Assembly (NCBI GenBank): GCA_029974635.1
Contig: JARKQY010000041.1
Coordinates: 37,938-101,937 of the forward strand
DNA from: Bacillota bacterium
GTDB lineage: Bacteria; Bacillota; UBA4882; UBA8346
Length of the DNA stretch: 64,000 nucleotides
Reading direction: 5' to 3'
Below, one piece after another: positions 42,095 to 50,615 of the stretch. The position numbers and the translations under genes are program-made. How positions within the stretch are numbered: position 1 is the stretch's first letter; each line of letters opens with the position of its first letter. A model generated the notes under the pieces. It saw only the letters and a list, made by a program, of their open reading frames with translations, had not been told where the DNA came from and made no database searches.

Positions 42095-44389
42095 TTGAAA
42101 ACTACAATGAGACGATGTGTTATTTTAATAAGTGGTTTAGTACAAGGGGTTGGATTTCGCCCCTTTTTGTATAACCTGGCCCGGGAAAAAGGCTTAACGG
42201 GTTGGGTTCGCAATAATTTTGCCGGTGTGGAACTGGAGATTCAAGGCAAACAGAAAGTTGTAGCCGTTTTCATTGCCGAATTGCGGTTGAAAGCTCCATC
42301 CACTGCCGTCATTGATGAAATAACGGTTACCGATATTCCTTTAATCAAGGAAAGCGGTTTTACAATCCTCGAAAGCGAGCCGGGCCGGCTGGCAGGTTCA
42401 CCATTGCCTGATCAGGGAATTTGTGATGCCTGCATCAGTGAATTTCATGACCCGGAAGATCGCCGTTATCAATATCCGTTCAACGGGTGCACCATCTGCG
42501 GGCCCCGTTTTACCATCATTGAAGGGTTGCCCTTTGATCGGGAACGGACGTCAATGAATGAATTTATTTTATGTCCCTATTGCTTCCAGGAATATTTATC
42601 CCCGGATAACCGTCGCTTTCATGCTCAAACCGTCACCTGTCCGGAATGCGGCCCCCAATTTTGGTTCACAACCCCGGATGGCAAGGAATTAAGGGTGGAA
42701 CCGGGCCAAACCGCCCGGGAAGTATTAAAAACCGGCGGAATAATCGCCATCAAAGGAATCGGCGGGTATCATTTGGCTTGCGACGCTTTTAATGACGAAA
42801 GCGTCAGCCGGATCCGCAGGTTAAAAGGCCGGGATAACCGTGCTTTTGCAGTCATGTTTAAAGATATGGCGCTGATTAAAGAGAATTGTCAGGTGTCGGC
42901 GTTGGAAGAAGGCATATTAACAGCATTTTCCAGGCCGATTGTATTGCTAAAGCAGGAAATAGACAGCCAGTTAGCGAAGTCAGTAAATCCGAACCTCAGG
43001 GAGATCGGAGCATTCCTTCCGTATTCGGGGATTCATCTTTCGCTGTTTGATGAGAGGCTTACGGCTTTAGTGATGACTAGCGGCAACCGTTCCGAAGAGC
43101 CTTTAATCATCGATGATCGAGCGGCGCTGAAAATTTTGGGACCGATGGTGGACGGTTTTTTAGGACATAATCGTCGCATATTATGGCGTTGTGATGATTC
43201 GGTGGTAAGAGTGCAGAAAAATAATGTTATCGGTATCCGGCGTTCCCGGGGTTATGTCCCGTCCCCGGTTAAGGTGAATCAAAAATTGACTCCGCTGCTT
43301 GCTTGCGGCGCCGGACAAAAGAATACCTTTGCGTTGACTAAAGGGAAAATGATTTATATGAGTCAGCACCAAGGCGATTTGGACAATTTAGCCAGTTTCA
43401 CGGCTTACAAGGAAAATATCGAGTATTTTAAGAATTTATTGGATTGTAAACCGCAATGGGCGGTTCATGATCTGCATCCCGATTATCCCTCCACGGTTTA
43501 TGCGGTGCAATCGGGTTTAAAGACAATCGGGGTTCAGCATCATTTGGCTCATTTGGCAGGGGCTATTGCGGTTCACAGCATTACAGGGCCGGTGATCGGA
43601 GTGATCTTTGACGGTTCGGGGTATGGAGCTGATTACCGTATTTGGGGCGGTGAATTTTTTGCCGGAGAGGGCTGTATGTGGCAGAGAGTAGGCCATCTGA
43701 AATACTACCCATTACCGGGTGGCGAGGCTGCCATTAAAGAGCCGTGGCGAATGGGCGCAGTTTATCTAAGAAATTCCAGTCTGCACGGACCGGTTGAAGA
43801 GTGGCTGCACCGGTTCAACCTAACCCATAAATGGGAACAGCTGTGCACTGCGATAAAAATGGGGATTAATTCTCCGGAGACCTCCTCAATGGGCCGGTTG
43901 TTTGATGGAATCGCCGCTTTGCTGGGCGGAAATATTGAAGTCAGTTATGAGGGGGAAGCGGCTATCTGGTTGGAAAACCAGGCTGATCCGTCCGCCAAAG
44001 GAATATATGATTACCGGATTGACTCGCAGGATGGAGTCTTCCAAATTGATCCAAGAGATATCGCAATTCAAGTATTTCGAGATCGTGATTTAATTGATGT
44101 TGGCGCGATTAGTATGAAGTTTCACCGGACAGTGGCTGCTTTTATTACCGAGATGGTTACAAAGATCCAAGCTGTCAGCGATATCCGTCAAGTTGTTTTA
44201 AGCGGCGGAGTATTTCAAAACAGGCTACTGCTGGATTTAACCTGGGATTCCCTTACTAAGAAAGGTTTTCAGGTTTTTGTACCTGAGATCGTTCCGGTGA
44301 ATGACGGTGGTATTTCACTGGGTCAGGCTTGGCTGGGCGACTTAATGATTGAGAGGGGAGTTACTGATGTGTTTGGCGGTTCCCGGTGA
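42095..44389 (+). CDS. hypF: carbamoyltransferase HypF
   Basis: Activates carbamoyl phosphate to make the cyanide ligands of the hydrogenase iron. 764 residues from TTG 42095; ATG 42107 (MRRCVILISG) fits the family equally well. Domains: acylphosphatase with ISGLVQGVGFRPFLYNLA (5-90), two Cys4 zinc fingers (CDACISEF...CTICGPRF; CPYCFQEY...CPECGP; about 108-185), YrdC domain (about 205-390), and Kae1-like domain with HHLAHLAGAIAVH and FDGSGYGADYRIWGGEF. HypC's start lies inside its last codons. Confidence 0.96.
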   Translation: MKTTMRRCVILISGLVQGVGFRPFLYNLAREKGLTGWVRNNFAGVELEIQGKQKVVAVFIAELRLKAPSTAVIDEITVTDIPLIKESGFTILESEPGRLAGSPLPDQGICDACISEFHDPEDRRYQYPFNGCTICGPRFTIIEGLPFDRERTSMNEFILCPYCFQEYLSPDNRRFHAQTVTCPECGPQFWFTTPDGKELRVEPGQTAREVLKTGGIIAIKGIGGYHLACDAFNDESVSRIRRLKGRDNRAFAVMFKDMALIKENCQVSALEEGILTAFSRPIVLLKQEIDSQLAKSVNPNLREIGAFLPYSGIHLSLFDERLTALVMTSGNRSEEPLIIDDRAALKILGPMVDGFLGHNRRILWRCDDSVVRVQKNNVIGIRRSRGYVPSPVKVNQKLTPLLACGAGQKNTFALTKGKMIYMSQHQGDLDNLASFTAYKENIEYFKNLLDCKPQWAVHDLHPDYPSTVYAVQSGLKTIGVQHHLAHLAGAIAVHSITGPVIGVIFDGSGYGADYRIWGGEFFAGEGCMWQRVGHLKYYPLPGGEAAIKEPWRMGAVYLRNSSLHGPVEEWLHRFNLTHKWEQLCTAIKMGINSPETSSMGRLFDGIAALLGGNIEVSYEGEAAIWLENQADPSAKGIYDYRIDSQDGVFQIDPRDIAIQVFRDRDLIDVGAISMKFHRTVAAFITEMVTKIQAVSDIRQVVLSGGVFQNRLLLDLTWDSLTKKGFQVFVPEIVPVNDGGISLGQAWLGDLMIERGVTDVFGGSR

Positions 44390-44579
44390 GGTTGTCCGGA
44401 TTGAAGACGGCCGGGGTGAAGTGAGTTTCTCCGGAGTCAAACGGATGGTGGATTTACGGTTGGTAGAAAAGGTTCAGGTGGGGGACTATGTCTTGGTCCA
44501 CGCGGGTTGCGCCATTCAGGTCCTGCCGCGGGAAGAGGCCGAAGAAACATTGCGATTATTTAAGGAAATCATGGGCTGA
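44367..44579 (+). CDS. hypC: hydrogenase assembly chaperone HypC
   Basis: 70 residues from ATG 44367. This start is required because HypC function depends on the N-terminal Cys after Met: MCLAVPGEVVRIEDG. Continues VSFSGVKRMVDLRLVEKVQVGDYVLVHAGCAIQ in pieces typical of the family. Carries Fe(CN)2CO with HypD. Overlaps hypF by 23 nt and touches hypD by 1 nt (TGATG). Confidence 0.96.
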   Translation: MCLAVPGEVVRIEDGRGEVSFSGVKRMVDLRLVEKVQVGDYVLVHAGCAIQVLPREEAEETLRLFKEIMG

Positions 44580-45649
44580 TGAATCACCAATTGTTAAATG
44601 AATATATAAACCGGATCCAGGAGCAGTTTTCAGATTTCAAATGTGTATTGATGGAGGTTTGCGGCACTCATACCAATGTAATCCGTAAAGCCGGAATTCA
44701 CCGGCTGTTGCCACCGGGAATCAAACTGCTATCCGGGCCGGGATGTCCGGTTTGCGTAACGGGCAGCGGCTTTATCGAACAGGCTGTCGAATTAAGCCGG
44801 AATCCGGAGATCATTATCGCTACTTTCGGTGATTTATTAAAGGTTCCCGGCAATACTAGTTCTTTATCAACTGCCAGGGCTGAAGGCGGGCAGATCCGAA
44901 TCGTATACTCCCCGATGGATGCGGTAGAGCTGGCCCGGGAGTATCCAAACAAGGAAGTGGTTTTTCTCGGAGTGGGGTTTGAGACTACTGTACCGGCCAT
45001 TGGACTGGCTGTGAAAGAGGCACGGCAAACCGGAGTCGCGAATTTTTCGGTATTACCGGCCTTTAAAGTTTTAAATCCGGCAATGCGGGCTTTACTTGCG
45101 GACCCGGAATTGAAGATTAACGGTTTAATTGCACCGGGCCATTTGAGTGTTATTGTCGGGGCCGACTCGCTTGCTTTCTTGCCGCAAGAATATGGATTAC
45201 CGACAGTGATTGCCGGTTTTTCCCGGGATGAAATCTGGCTGGGGATTACGGCGCTTTTATTCCAAATAAAAAATGGGATAGCACGATTGGAAAATTGCTA
45301 TCCCAAAGCGGTCTCAGCTGCGGGAAACCGGATGGCCCAAGATCTCATCCGGGAATTATTCATCCCGGAACCGGCGGAATGGCGCGGACTTGGAACTGTA
45401 GATAATTCGGGCCTGGGATTCAAGGATGAATATCAAAAATATGATGCCCGGGTTCGGTATCAGTTGCAGCCAATCGCTTCCATGGAGCCGCCCGGCTGTA
45501 AGTGCGGCCAGATCATTTTGGGTAAGGCCGAACCCGGGGAGTGCAGTCATTTTAGCCATGGCTGCACCCCGGATCACCCGGTGGGGCCGTGTATGGTATC
45601 CAGTGAAGGAGCATGCGCCGCTCATTTTCATTATACGTTAAACCAATAG
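44579..45649 (+). CDS. hypD: hydrogenase formation protein HypD
   Basis: [4Fe-4S] scaffold on which the Fe(CN)2CO group is built. 356 residues. Conserved EVCGTHTNVIRKAGIHRLLP, LLSGPGCPVCVTG (CPVC redox pair), ATFGDLLKVPGN, FLGVGFETTVPA, and a C-terminal Cys set (GCKCGQIILG, CSHFSHGCTPDHPVGPCMVSSEGACAA) for the cluster. All expected motifs intact. Confidence 0.97.
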   Translation: MNHQLLNEYINRIQEQFSDFKCVLMEVCGTHTNVIRKAGIHRLLPPGIKLLSGPGCPVCVTGSGFIEQAVELSRNPEIIIATFGDLLKVPGNTSSLSTARAEGGQIRIVYSPMDAVELAREYPNKEVVFLGVGFETTVPAIGLAVKEARQTGVANFSVLPAFKVLNPAMRALLADPELKINGLIAPGHLSVIVGADSLAFLPQEYGLPTVIAGFSRDEIWLGITALLFQIKNGIARLENCYPKAVSAAGNRMAQDLIRELFIPEPAEWRGLGTVDNSGLGFKDEYQKYDARVRYQLQPIASMEPPGCKCGQIILGKAEPGECSHFSHGCTPDHPVGPCMVSSEGACAAHFHYTLNQ

Positions 45650-45653
45650 GGAG

Positions 45654-46700
45654 ATGTACGCCTTGAACCCAAAAGCAACTCAAATCCGGCTGGCGGAAGG
45701 CGGCGGGGGAGAAGCCACCGCTCAATTGATTCAACAGGTGTTCTGGTCGCGGCTGCGCCATCCGGAATTGTTGAAGGGAAATGATGCCTCCGTTTTGGAG
45801 AATCCGGGCGGCAATTTGGTGGTTACCATTGATTCTTTCGTAATTACGCCCTGGTCTTTCCCCGGGGGTGATATCGGAAAACTGGCGATTTGCGGGACCG
45901 TCAATGACCTGACGATGATGGGAGCCGTCCCTTTGGGATTAACGGTTGGCTTTATCATTGAAGAAGGATTTGCAATCCACGATTTGGAACGTATCGCAGA
46001 ATCCATGGCCTTTACGGCCAGCCAAGCCGGAGTTCAAGTCGTTGCCGGCGATACCAAGGTAGTTAACAAGGGAGCTGCAGACGGCATATTTATCACTTCC
46101 AGTGGCGTGGGAACAGCCGCTCCGGATTTGCACCTGGGGGGAGCATATGCCCGTCCGGGTGATCACGTAATTGTCACCGGGACAATGGGCGATCACGGCG
46201 CAACAGTCTTGCTTGCCCGGGGTGAAATGGGTTTACAAAGTGATCTAATAAGTGATGTGGCTCCGTTGAATAAATTAATAATTCCACTGGTGCAAAAATA
46301 CCCCCAATATATCCGGGTATTGCGCGATCCCACCCGGGGCGGCCTGGCTGCTACTTTAAATGAAATCGCCAGACAGTCCAAGGTTTCCATCCGGATTAAT
46401 GAAAACAGCATTCCGATCAATCCTCAAGTCCGGGGGATCACTGGATTATTAGGTCTTGATCCACTATATCTTGCCAATGAAGGAAAAGCAGTAATGATAG
46501 CCAGTCCTGAAGTATCCTGTTTTCTGATTCATGAATTACGGGAGAACCCGTTGGGAAAAGATGCCGCCATCATCGGTGAGGTTTGTGCCATAACCGGTAA
46601 TTTTGGTATGAACCAGGGAATCGTAAGCATCGGTAATGAAATGGGCGGGGAACGAATTTTACCCATGGGCAGCGGGGAACAACTGCCGAGAATTTGTTGA
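45654..46700 (+). CDS. hypE: carbamoyl dehydratase HypE
   Basis: Dehydrates the carbamoyl group on its C-terminal Cys to thiocyanate for cyanide transfer. 348 residues of the PurM/AIRS fold: RLAEGGGGEATAQLI, ATP-binding segments (LVVTIDSFVITPWSFPGGDIGKLA, VVAGDTKVV, LRDPTRGGLAATLNE), and the essential C-terminal PRIC. Last gene of the operon. No hydrogenase structural gene is in the window. Confidence 0.97.
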   Translation: MYALNPKATQIRLAEGGGGEATAQLIQQVFWSRLRHPELLKGNDASVLENPGGNLVVTIDSFVITPWSFPGGDIGKLAICGTVNDLTMMGAVPLGLTVGFIIEEGFAIHDLERIAESMAFTASQAGVQVVAGDTKVVNKGAADGIFITSSGVGTAAPDLHLGGAYARPGDHVIVTGTMGDHGATVLLARGEMGLQSDLISDVAPLNKLIIPLVQKYPQYIRVLRDPTRGGLAATLNEIARQSKVSIRINENSIPINPQVRGITGLLGLDPLYLANEGKAVMIASPEVSCFLIHELRENPLGKDAAIIGEVCAITGNFGMNQGIVSIGNEMGGERILPMGSGEQLPRIC

Positions 46701-46711
46701 ATGAGTTACTT

Positions 46712-46735
46712 AGTTATCTGGTTATCAAGTTATCT
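46712..46735. repeat. 24-nt dispersed repeat
   Basis: Exact reverse complement of 7537-7560, made of alternating GTTATC units. A shorter relative (CTAGTTATCTGGTTA) is at about 63373. Confidence 0.6.
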
Positions 46736-46779
46736 AGTTACGGTTTATTAATGGCTACTTTGCTAATTTTGCTGGAGAA

Positions 46780-46895
46780 CTAGGAGTCTGTGCGTCTAAT
46801 AGTTTCTGGAGCATATTTAGTATACGACAATACGATCCAGCACTAAATATTGTGGTTTTATGCCACGAAAAAGTGTTACTCGCACAGAATCCTAG
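46780..46895. repeat. ~115-bp MITE-like inverted-repeat element
   Basis: Left arm CTAGGAGTCTGTGCGTCTAA (46780-46799); right arm TTACTCGCACAGAATCCTAG (46876-46895), its near-perfect complement. The 19-mer in the right arm is identical to 2615-2633. No ORF inside. Confidence 0.6.
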
Positions 46896-46943
46896 CAGAC
46901 TAAAGAACCAGATAACGAACGAACTAAGTGGAGGTGAATGGTT

Positions 46944-48047
46944 ATGCGACGCCGTTTTCTTTTTCCGTTAGTTGGGCTTATAATTACCATGTGTTTTGGT
47001 TTTGCCGGTGTCGGGGCGATGACAAACAATGACAATCTAATTTTTTATCAGGAGAAGAACGGTCAAAAGACCTTGTATTTTAGTGATGCTGAAGGTTCCA
47101 ACTTGAAACCGCTGGCAACGGGTAAAGATATTGCCGTGTTTGCCATTAACCGTCATCTTATTTTCTTCCATGAGCGGCAACTGTTTGAATATCAGCCGGG
47201 TTCCCAGGAATCAAAGATTTTACACAAGTTTAATCAGGATGAAGACCTGTTTTACGCTTTTTCAACGGCGCCGGCCGGACCGGATCAAGCATTGGTGGTT
47301 GCCGGAAACGCATATAGTTCTTTTCCCCACTGGTATATATTAGACTTTTCCGATAATAGCCTGCGTAAAATCGACCCCCCTTTTACCACATTACCGGGGC
47401 GGAAACCGGAATTTTACAGCCCGGATGAAAATACCGAAGCGACGATTAAAAAGGTTTCTTTTAGCTACCGGTTTGAAATAACCATCCGGGAGAAGACGGC
47501 CGGTAAATTTAAAACCGTTTGGACACTGCCCAAAGATATGTCGGTTTTGCCCGCTCCCCCGGTTTGGGCGCCGAATTCACGAATGGTGGCTTTCTATTGT
47601 ACAGAGTTTCAAAAAAAAGATAATAATGTAAGAGGTCCATATTCGCTATACCTTTATAACCTGGATACCAAGTCGTTAATCTTGGTCCGGGAGCGGATTT
47701 TTTCCATCGCCAATTATTCAAGTAACGTTGGAATGGGCGAATTTAAACCGGACTGGTCCGGCGACAGCAATAATTTGATCGTACAATACCAGCCCTTTGG
47801 CTTACCTACGGAAAGTTCCATCCTGAGTTATGAAGTACAGTCAGGCCGGAAAACATACCTTGGCAACAGTAAGGGGGATAAGCAATACCCGACATGGTCC
47901 CCGTCGAACCGTAGAATTTTATTCCTATCCAGCCGGGATGGCGATGGTATTCAATTATTCGTAATGGATGCCGACGGAACCGGCTTGAAGCGGCTGTCAC
48001 CGGCCGGAGGCGTCACCAATTGGGCGGAATGGATGAGGTTTGACTAA
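46944..48047 (+). CDS. secreted TolB-like beta-propeller protein
   Basis: 367 residues from ATG 46944 (GGAGG 9 nt upstream). Signal peptide (FLFPLVGLIITMCFGFAGVGA), then repeated propeller blades; the clearest are FYQEKNGQKTLYFSDAEGS at the start and YPTWSPSNRRILFLSSRDGD followed by IQLFVMDADGTGLKRLSP at the end, classical PD40/TolB blades. Probably periplasmic or exported, with a binding role. Partner unknown; no tol/pal genes adjacent, although an OmpA/Pal-like lipoprotein lies at 61.7 kb. Confidence 0.85.
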   Translation: MRRRFLFPLVGLIITMCFGFAGVGAMTNNDNLIFYQEKNGQKTLYFSDAEGSNLKPLATGKDIAVFAINRHLIFFHERQLFEYQPGSQESKILHKFNQDEDLFYAFSTAPAGPDQALVVAGNAYSSFPHWYILDFSDNSLRKIDPPFTTLPGRKPEFYSPDENTEATIKKVSFSYRFEITIREKTAGKFKTVWTLPKDMSVLPAPPVWAPNSRMVAFYCTEFQKKDNNVRGPYSLYLYNLDTKSLILVRERIFSIANYSSNVGMGEFKPDWSGDSNNLIVQYQPFGLPTESSILSYEVQSGRKTYLGNSKGDKQYPTWSPSNRRILFLSSRDGDGIQLFVMDADGTGLKRLSPAGGVTNWAEWMRFD

Positions 48048-48195
48048 AGCTAACAGGGTTGAAAACGAAAATCTGATTTTTTTGTCGCATTTTTAGGCTG
48101 AATTGTATATTGCGTCATTGCCTGGTGGAAGATAAAAGGAGGGTCTTTCCCGGGCATTATTGATTCCAGAACCATTTTTAGATGAGGCAAAAATC

Positions 48196-48648
48196 ATGCA
48201 TCTCGAACAAAAGCAGGAATTTATGAAAGGCGCCTTGGCCGGATTCATCGCCGGGGTGGTTATGTTTATCTATGTGGAAAGTTTTCAGTGGATCGGATTA
48301 ACCAAATTCGGAATAAGTAGTCTGGCTGGGGATACGGTTTTTACCTATACAAATAATTTGGGAATGAATTTACTTGCTTTTATGGTAAGTAGTGGCATAA
48401 GTGTTTTTTGGGGCATTATTTTTGCTTTTCTGTTTACCAAGGTTTTTTCAAGTGACTTTTATTTGGCGAAAATTCTCTTCATGAGTTTTTGTATCTTTTT
48501 TTTCCATCTTGGTTTTTTAGATGAGCCCTTTCATTACAAAAGAGAAATTCATGAAGACACCTTCGAATTATTGATTATTTTAAGCGGCTACATCTTATAC
48601 GGATTTATATTGGCGATCGGGTTGAAAAAATTAAAAATTATTGATTAG
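48196..48648 (+). CDS. small integral membrane protein, unknown
   Basis: 150 residues from ATG 48196; a TTG at 48160 would add 12 but is 16 nt from the strong AAAGGAGGG at 48135, so the start is uncertain. Four predicted TM helices: GALAGFIAGVVMFIYVES, LLAFMVSSGISVFWGIIFAFLF, KILFMSFCIFFFHLGFL and LLIILSGYILYGFILAIGL, with Lys-rich ends. No family recognised. Confidence 0.65.
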   Translation: MHLEQKQEFMKGALAGFIAGVVMFIYVESFQWIGLTKFGISSLAGDTVFTYTNNLGMNLLAFMVSSGISVFWGIIFAFLFTKVFSSDFYLAKILFMSFCIFFFHLGFLDEPFHYKREIHEDTFELLIILSGYILYGFILAIGLKKLKIID

Positions 48649-48697
48649 TTTTTAGTTATTTTGCCGAATTAAGTTAAAAATCGTCAAAAGCATTGCC

Positions 48698-48756
48698 ATA
48701 TATCGTTCGATGATGGTATTATCATGATATGATGGAAATATCAGCGAACGATATAT
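48698..48756. promoter_or_regulatory. 12-bp perfect inverted repeat upstream of the LRR gene
   Basis: ATATATCGTTCG (48698-48709) and CGAACGATATAT (48745-48756), 35-nt loop with its own GATGG/TGATGG repeats. It ends about 50 nt before the LRR-COR start, positioned as an operator or leader hairpin; a U-poor tail argues against a terminator. Confidence 0.45.
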
Positions 48757-48806
48757 TATTTTCTATTTCCTACCGGATCAGGTAAAAAGGAAGTGATGTT
48801 CTTTCA

Positions 48807-50192
48807 ATGGGAATTGATAATTTGAATGGCGTTGTTGAAGTTTATGTGATGAACCGGATCGAGGAGGCCAAAAAAGGGGCGGCGAATTTAAATTTGAGTT
48901 TTTGTAATTTAGTCATTTTACCGGGACCGATTTTTGAGTTAACCGGTTTGCAGGTATTAAATTTGCAACATAATTACCTGACTGCGTTGCCGGAGGAGAT
49001 TGGCGGTTTAACCGCATTGACCCATTTGGACCTGGAATTGAATCAGTTGGAGAAGTTACCGGCCGCTATCGGGAAATTGACTAATTTACGCAAATTGGAC
49101 CTTAAAAATAACCGTTTGCGGACTTTGCCGCCGGAGATTGGACAGTTGACGAATCTGGTGGAACTTGATCTGAGCAGTAATCAATTGACCTCCTTGCCGC
49201 GGGAGATTGCCCAGTTACCTAATTTGAAAATAATCCGTCTTCATGGAAACCCGTTGGAAAAACCGCCTCTCGGAGTAGCTATTAAAGGAATAGAAGCCAT
49301 ACGGGATTTTTTTGAATACGAGGATACCGGGGAAGATGCTGCCGCGCTTTCGGAAAAACCTGTTTTTGAATGGAATCATGAGCAAAATTTACGGTTTGAA
49401 TATCATTACCAGCGGATGTCCGGCGTCATATGGCCAAAGTTTGTGGAAAAACAACGGCAGCAGAACCGGGTTACGGAAGGCCATGTTTGGAAGGACGGGA
49501 TGGTATTAACCCATCAAAGATCCCAGGCCTTGATAGAATTGGGGCCGTCGCCCCCGAAAATTGCAATAGCCATCCATGGGGCTGACAAAGAAGAGACGCT
49601 GAGCTTGATCCGGCGTGATTTACGCAGTATCCATCAGTCTGTGGGCATGCATGAACTCCGGGAAATGATTCCCTGCATCTGTAATCACTGCCGGCATGAA
49701 CCCGAAGTTTTTCATTATGAGGCCTTAAAAAGCTTTCTGGCAAACGGCCAGAACGAAACGGTATGCCCTAAAAGCGGTGAAAATGTTTCCGTTATAGCAA
49801 TGGTCGAAGAAATTGATGATCTGCCCGTATATTGGGAAGACGATATATTTGAGGGCTGGCGCCCGGAAAATCTCGACCATCTGAAATTCATCATATATCG
49901 CGGACAGGTTCTGGTGATTCACGGGCCGCACCAGACCAGTTCCAAATATAGTTACGAACAATTGAATCAAGTTATATACGAGATTCTCAAGAAAAAAGTT
50001 CATTCGGATGCTGAATTGCGGAACATGATTGAGAATTTGAATCTCCTGAAAAACCGCAGCGCCGATAAGAACAAGCGCCAAATCGCTGTCGGCTTGTATA
50101 AAATATTGATAAGCTACCTTTTAAATAAAGGAGAACATGTTTTGGCCGGATTTTTATACGAGAGCATCCGGAATTTACCGTATTTGGTCTAG
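48807..50192 (+). CDS. Roco-like leucine-rich-repeat/COR protein lacking the Roc GTPase
   Basis: 461 residues. Residues about 25-150 are five or six bacterial 23-residue LRRs (LTALTHLDLELNQLEKLPAAIG, then LTNLRKLDLKNNRLRTLPPE). The cap GNPLEKPPLGVAIKGIEAIRDFF is exactly the segment that leads into Roc in Roco proteins, but no P-loop follows. Instead, from about 190, COR-like sequence appears: LRFEYHYQRMSGVIWPKFVE, HVWKDGMVL, IAIAIHGADKEETLSLIRRD, LRSIHQSV and MIPCICNHCRHEPEVFHYEAL (Cys290/292/295). About 120 residues of unknown C-terminal domain follow. Cytoplasmic. Confidence 0.8.
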   Translation: MGIDNLNGVVEVYVMNRIEEAKKGAANLNLSFCNLVILPGPIFELTGLQVLNLQHNYLTALPEEIGGLTALTHLDLELNQLEKLPAAIGKLTNLRKLDLKNNRLRTLPPEIGQLTNLVELDLSSNQLTSLPREIAQLPNLKIIRLHGNPLEKPPLGVAIKGIEAIRDFFEYEDTGEDAAALSEKPVFEWNHEQNLRFEYHYQRMSGVIWPKFVEKQRQQNRVTEGHVWKDGMVLTHQRSQALIELGPSPPKIAIAIHGADKEETLSLIRRDLRSIHQSVGMHELREMIPCICNHCRHEPEVFHYEALKSFLANGQNETVCPKSGENVSVIAMVEEIDDLPVYWEDDIFEGWRPENLDHLKFIIYRGQVLVIHGPHQTSSKYSYEQLNQVIYEILKKKVHSDAELRNMIENLNLLKNRSADKNKRQIAVGLYKILISYLLNKGEHVLAGFLYESIRNLPYLV

Positions 50193-50288
50193 AAACGATC
50201 TGGATTAGATTCATTTCGCAGGAACTGTATAATCAGGCAAGGCAGGGACAGAATAAATAAAATAGATTAATTTGGGGGGATTAACGCA

Positions 50289-50519
50289 ATGGAAGAAATC
50301 ACGGTCTATACAACACCCACCTGTCCCTGGTGTACTAAGGTAAAATCTTACTTAAACGATAAGGGTGTGACTTTCAAGGAATTGAATGTGGCCGCCGACA
50401 GTCAGGCGGCGCAACGGATGATTGAGATTACCGGACAGCGCAGTGTTCCGGTAATTACCCGGGGTGAAAAATATGTAGTCGGTTTTGATCAGGATCGGCT
50501 GGCGAGTATGATTCAATAA
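50289..50519 (+). CDS. glutaredoxin-family protein
   Basis: 76 residues. Thioredoxin fold with redox motif TTPTCPWCTKVKSYL (CPWC) and TGQRSVPVITRG for the cis-Pro. Size and sequence fit the NrdH/YruB-like glutaredoxins. Directly upstream of a thioredoxin-reductase-like gene, which probably reduces it. ATG preceded by GGGGGGA. Confidence 0.93.
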   Translation: MEEITVYTTPTCPWCTKVKSYLNDKGVTFKELNVAADSQAAQRMIEITGQRSVPVITRGEKYVVGFDQDRLASMIQ

Positions 50520-50615
50520 GCTCTCCGTTCAGAGAGCCTTGGCCCATTATTGGGTGAGAGGCGTAAGCGGGGAGATATAAGTTCCCCGTCAGGGGATATT
50601 AGGGGTGCGGAAGAG

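Noticed and set aside
41092..46700. Hydrogenase structural genes in the hyp cluster
   Set aside because: All six genes are maturation factors; no large or small subunit motif (e.g. RICGVCPxxH) occurs in the window.
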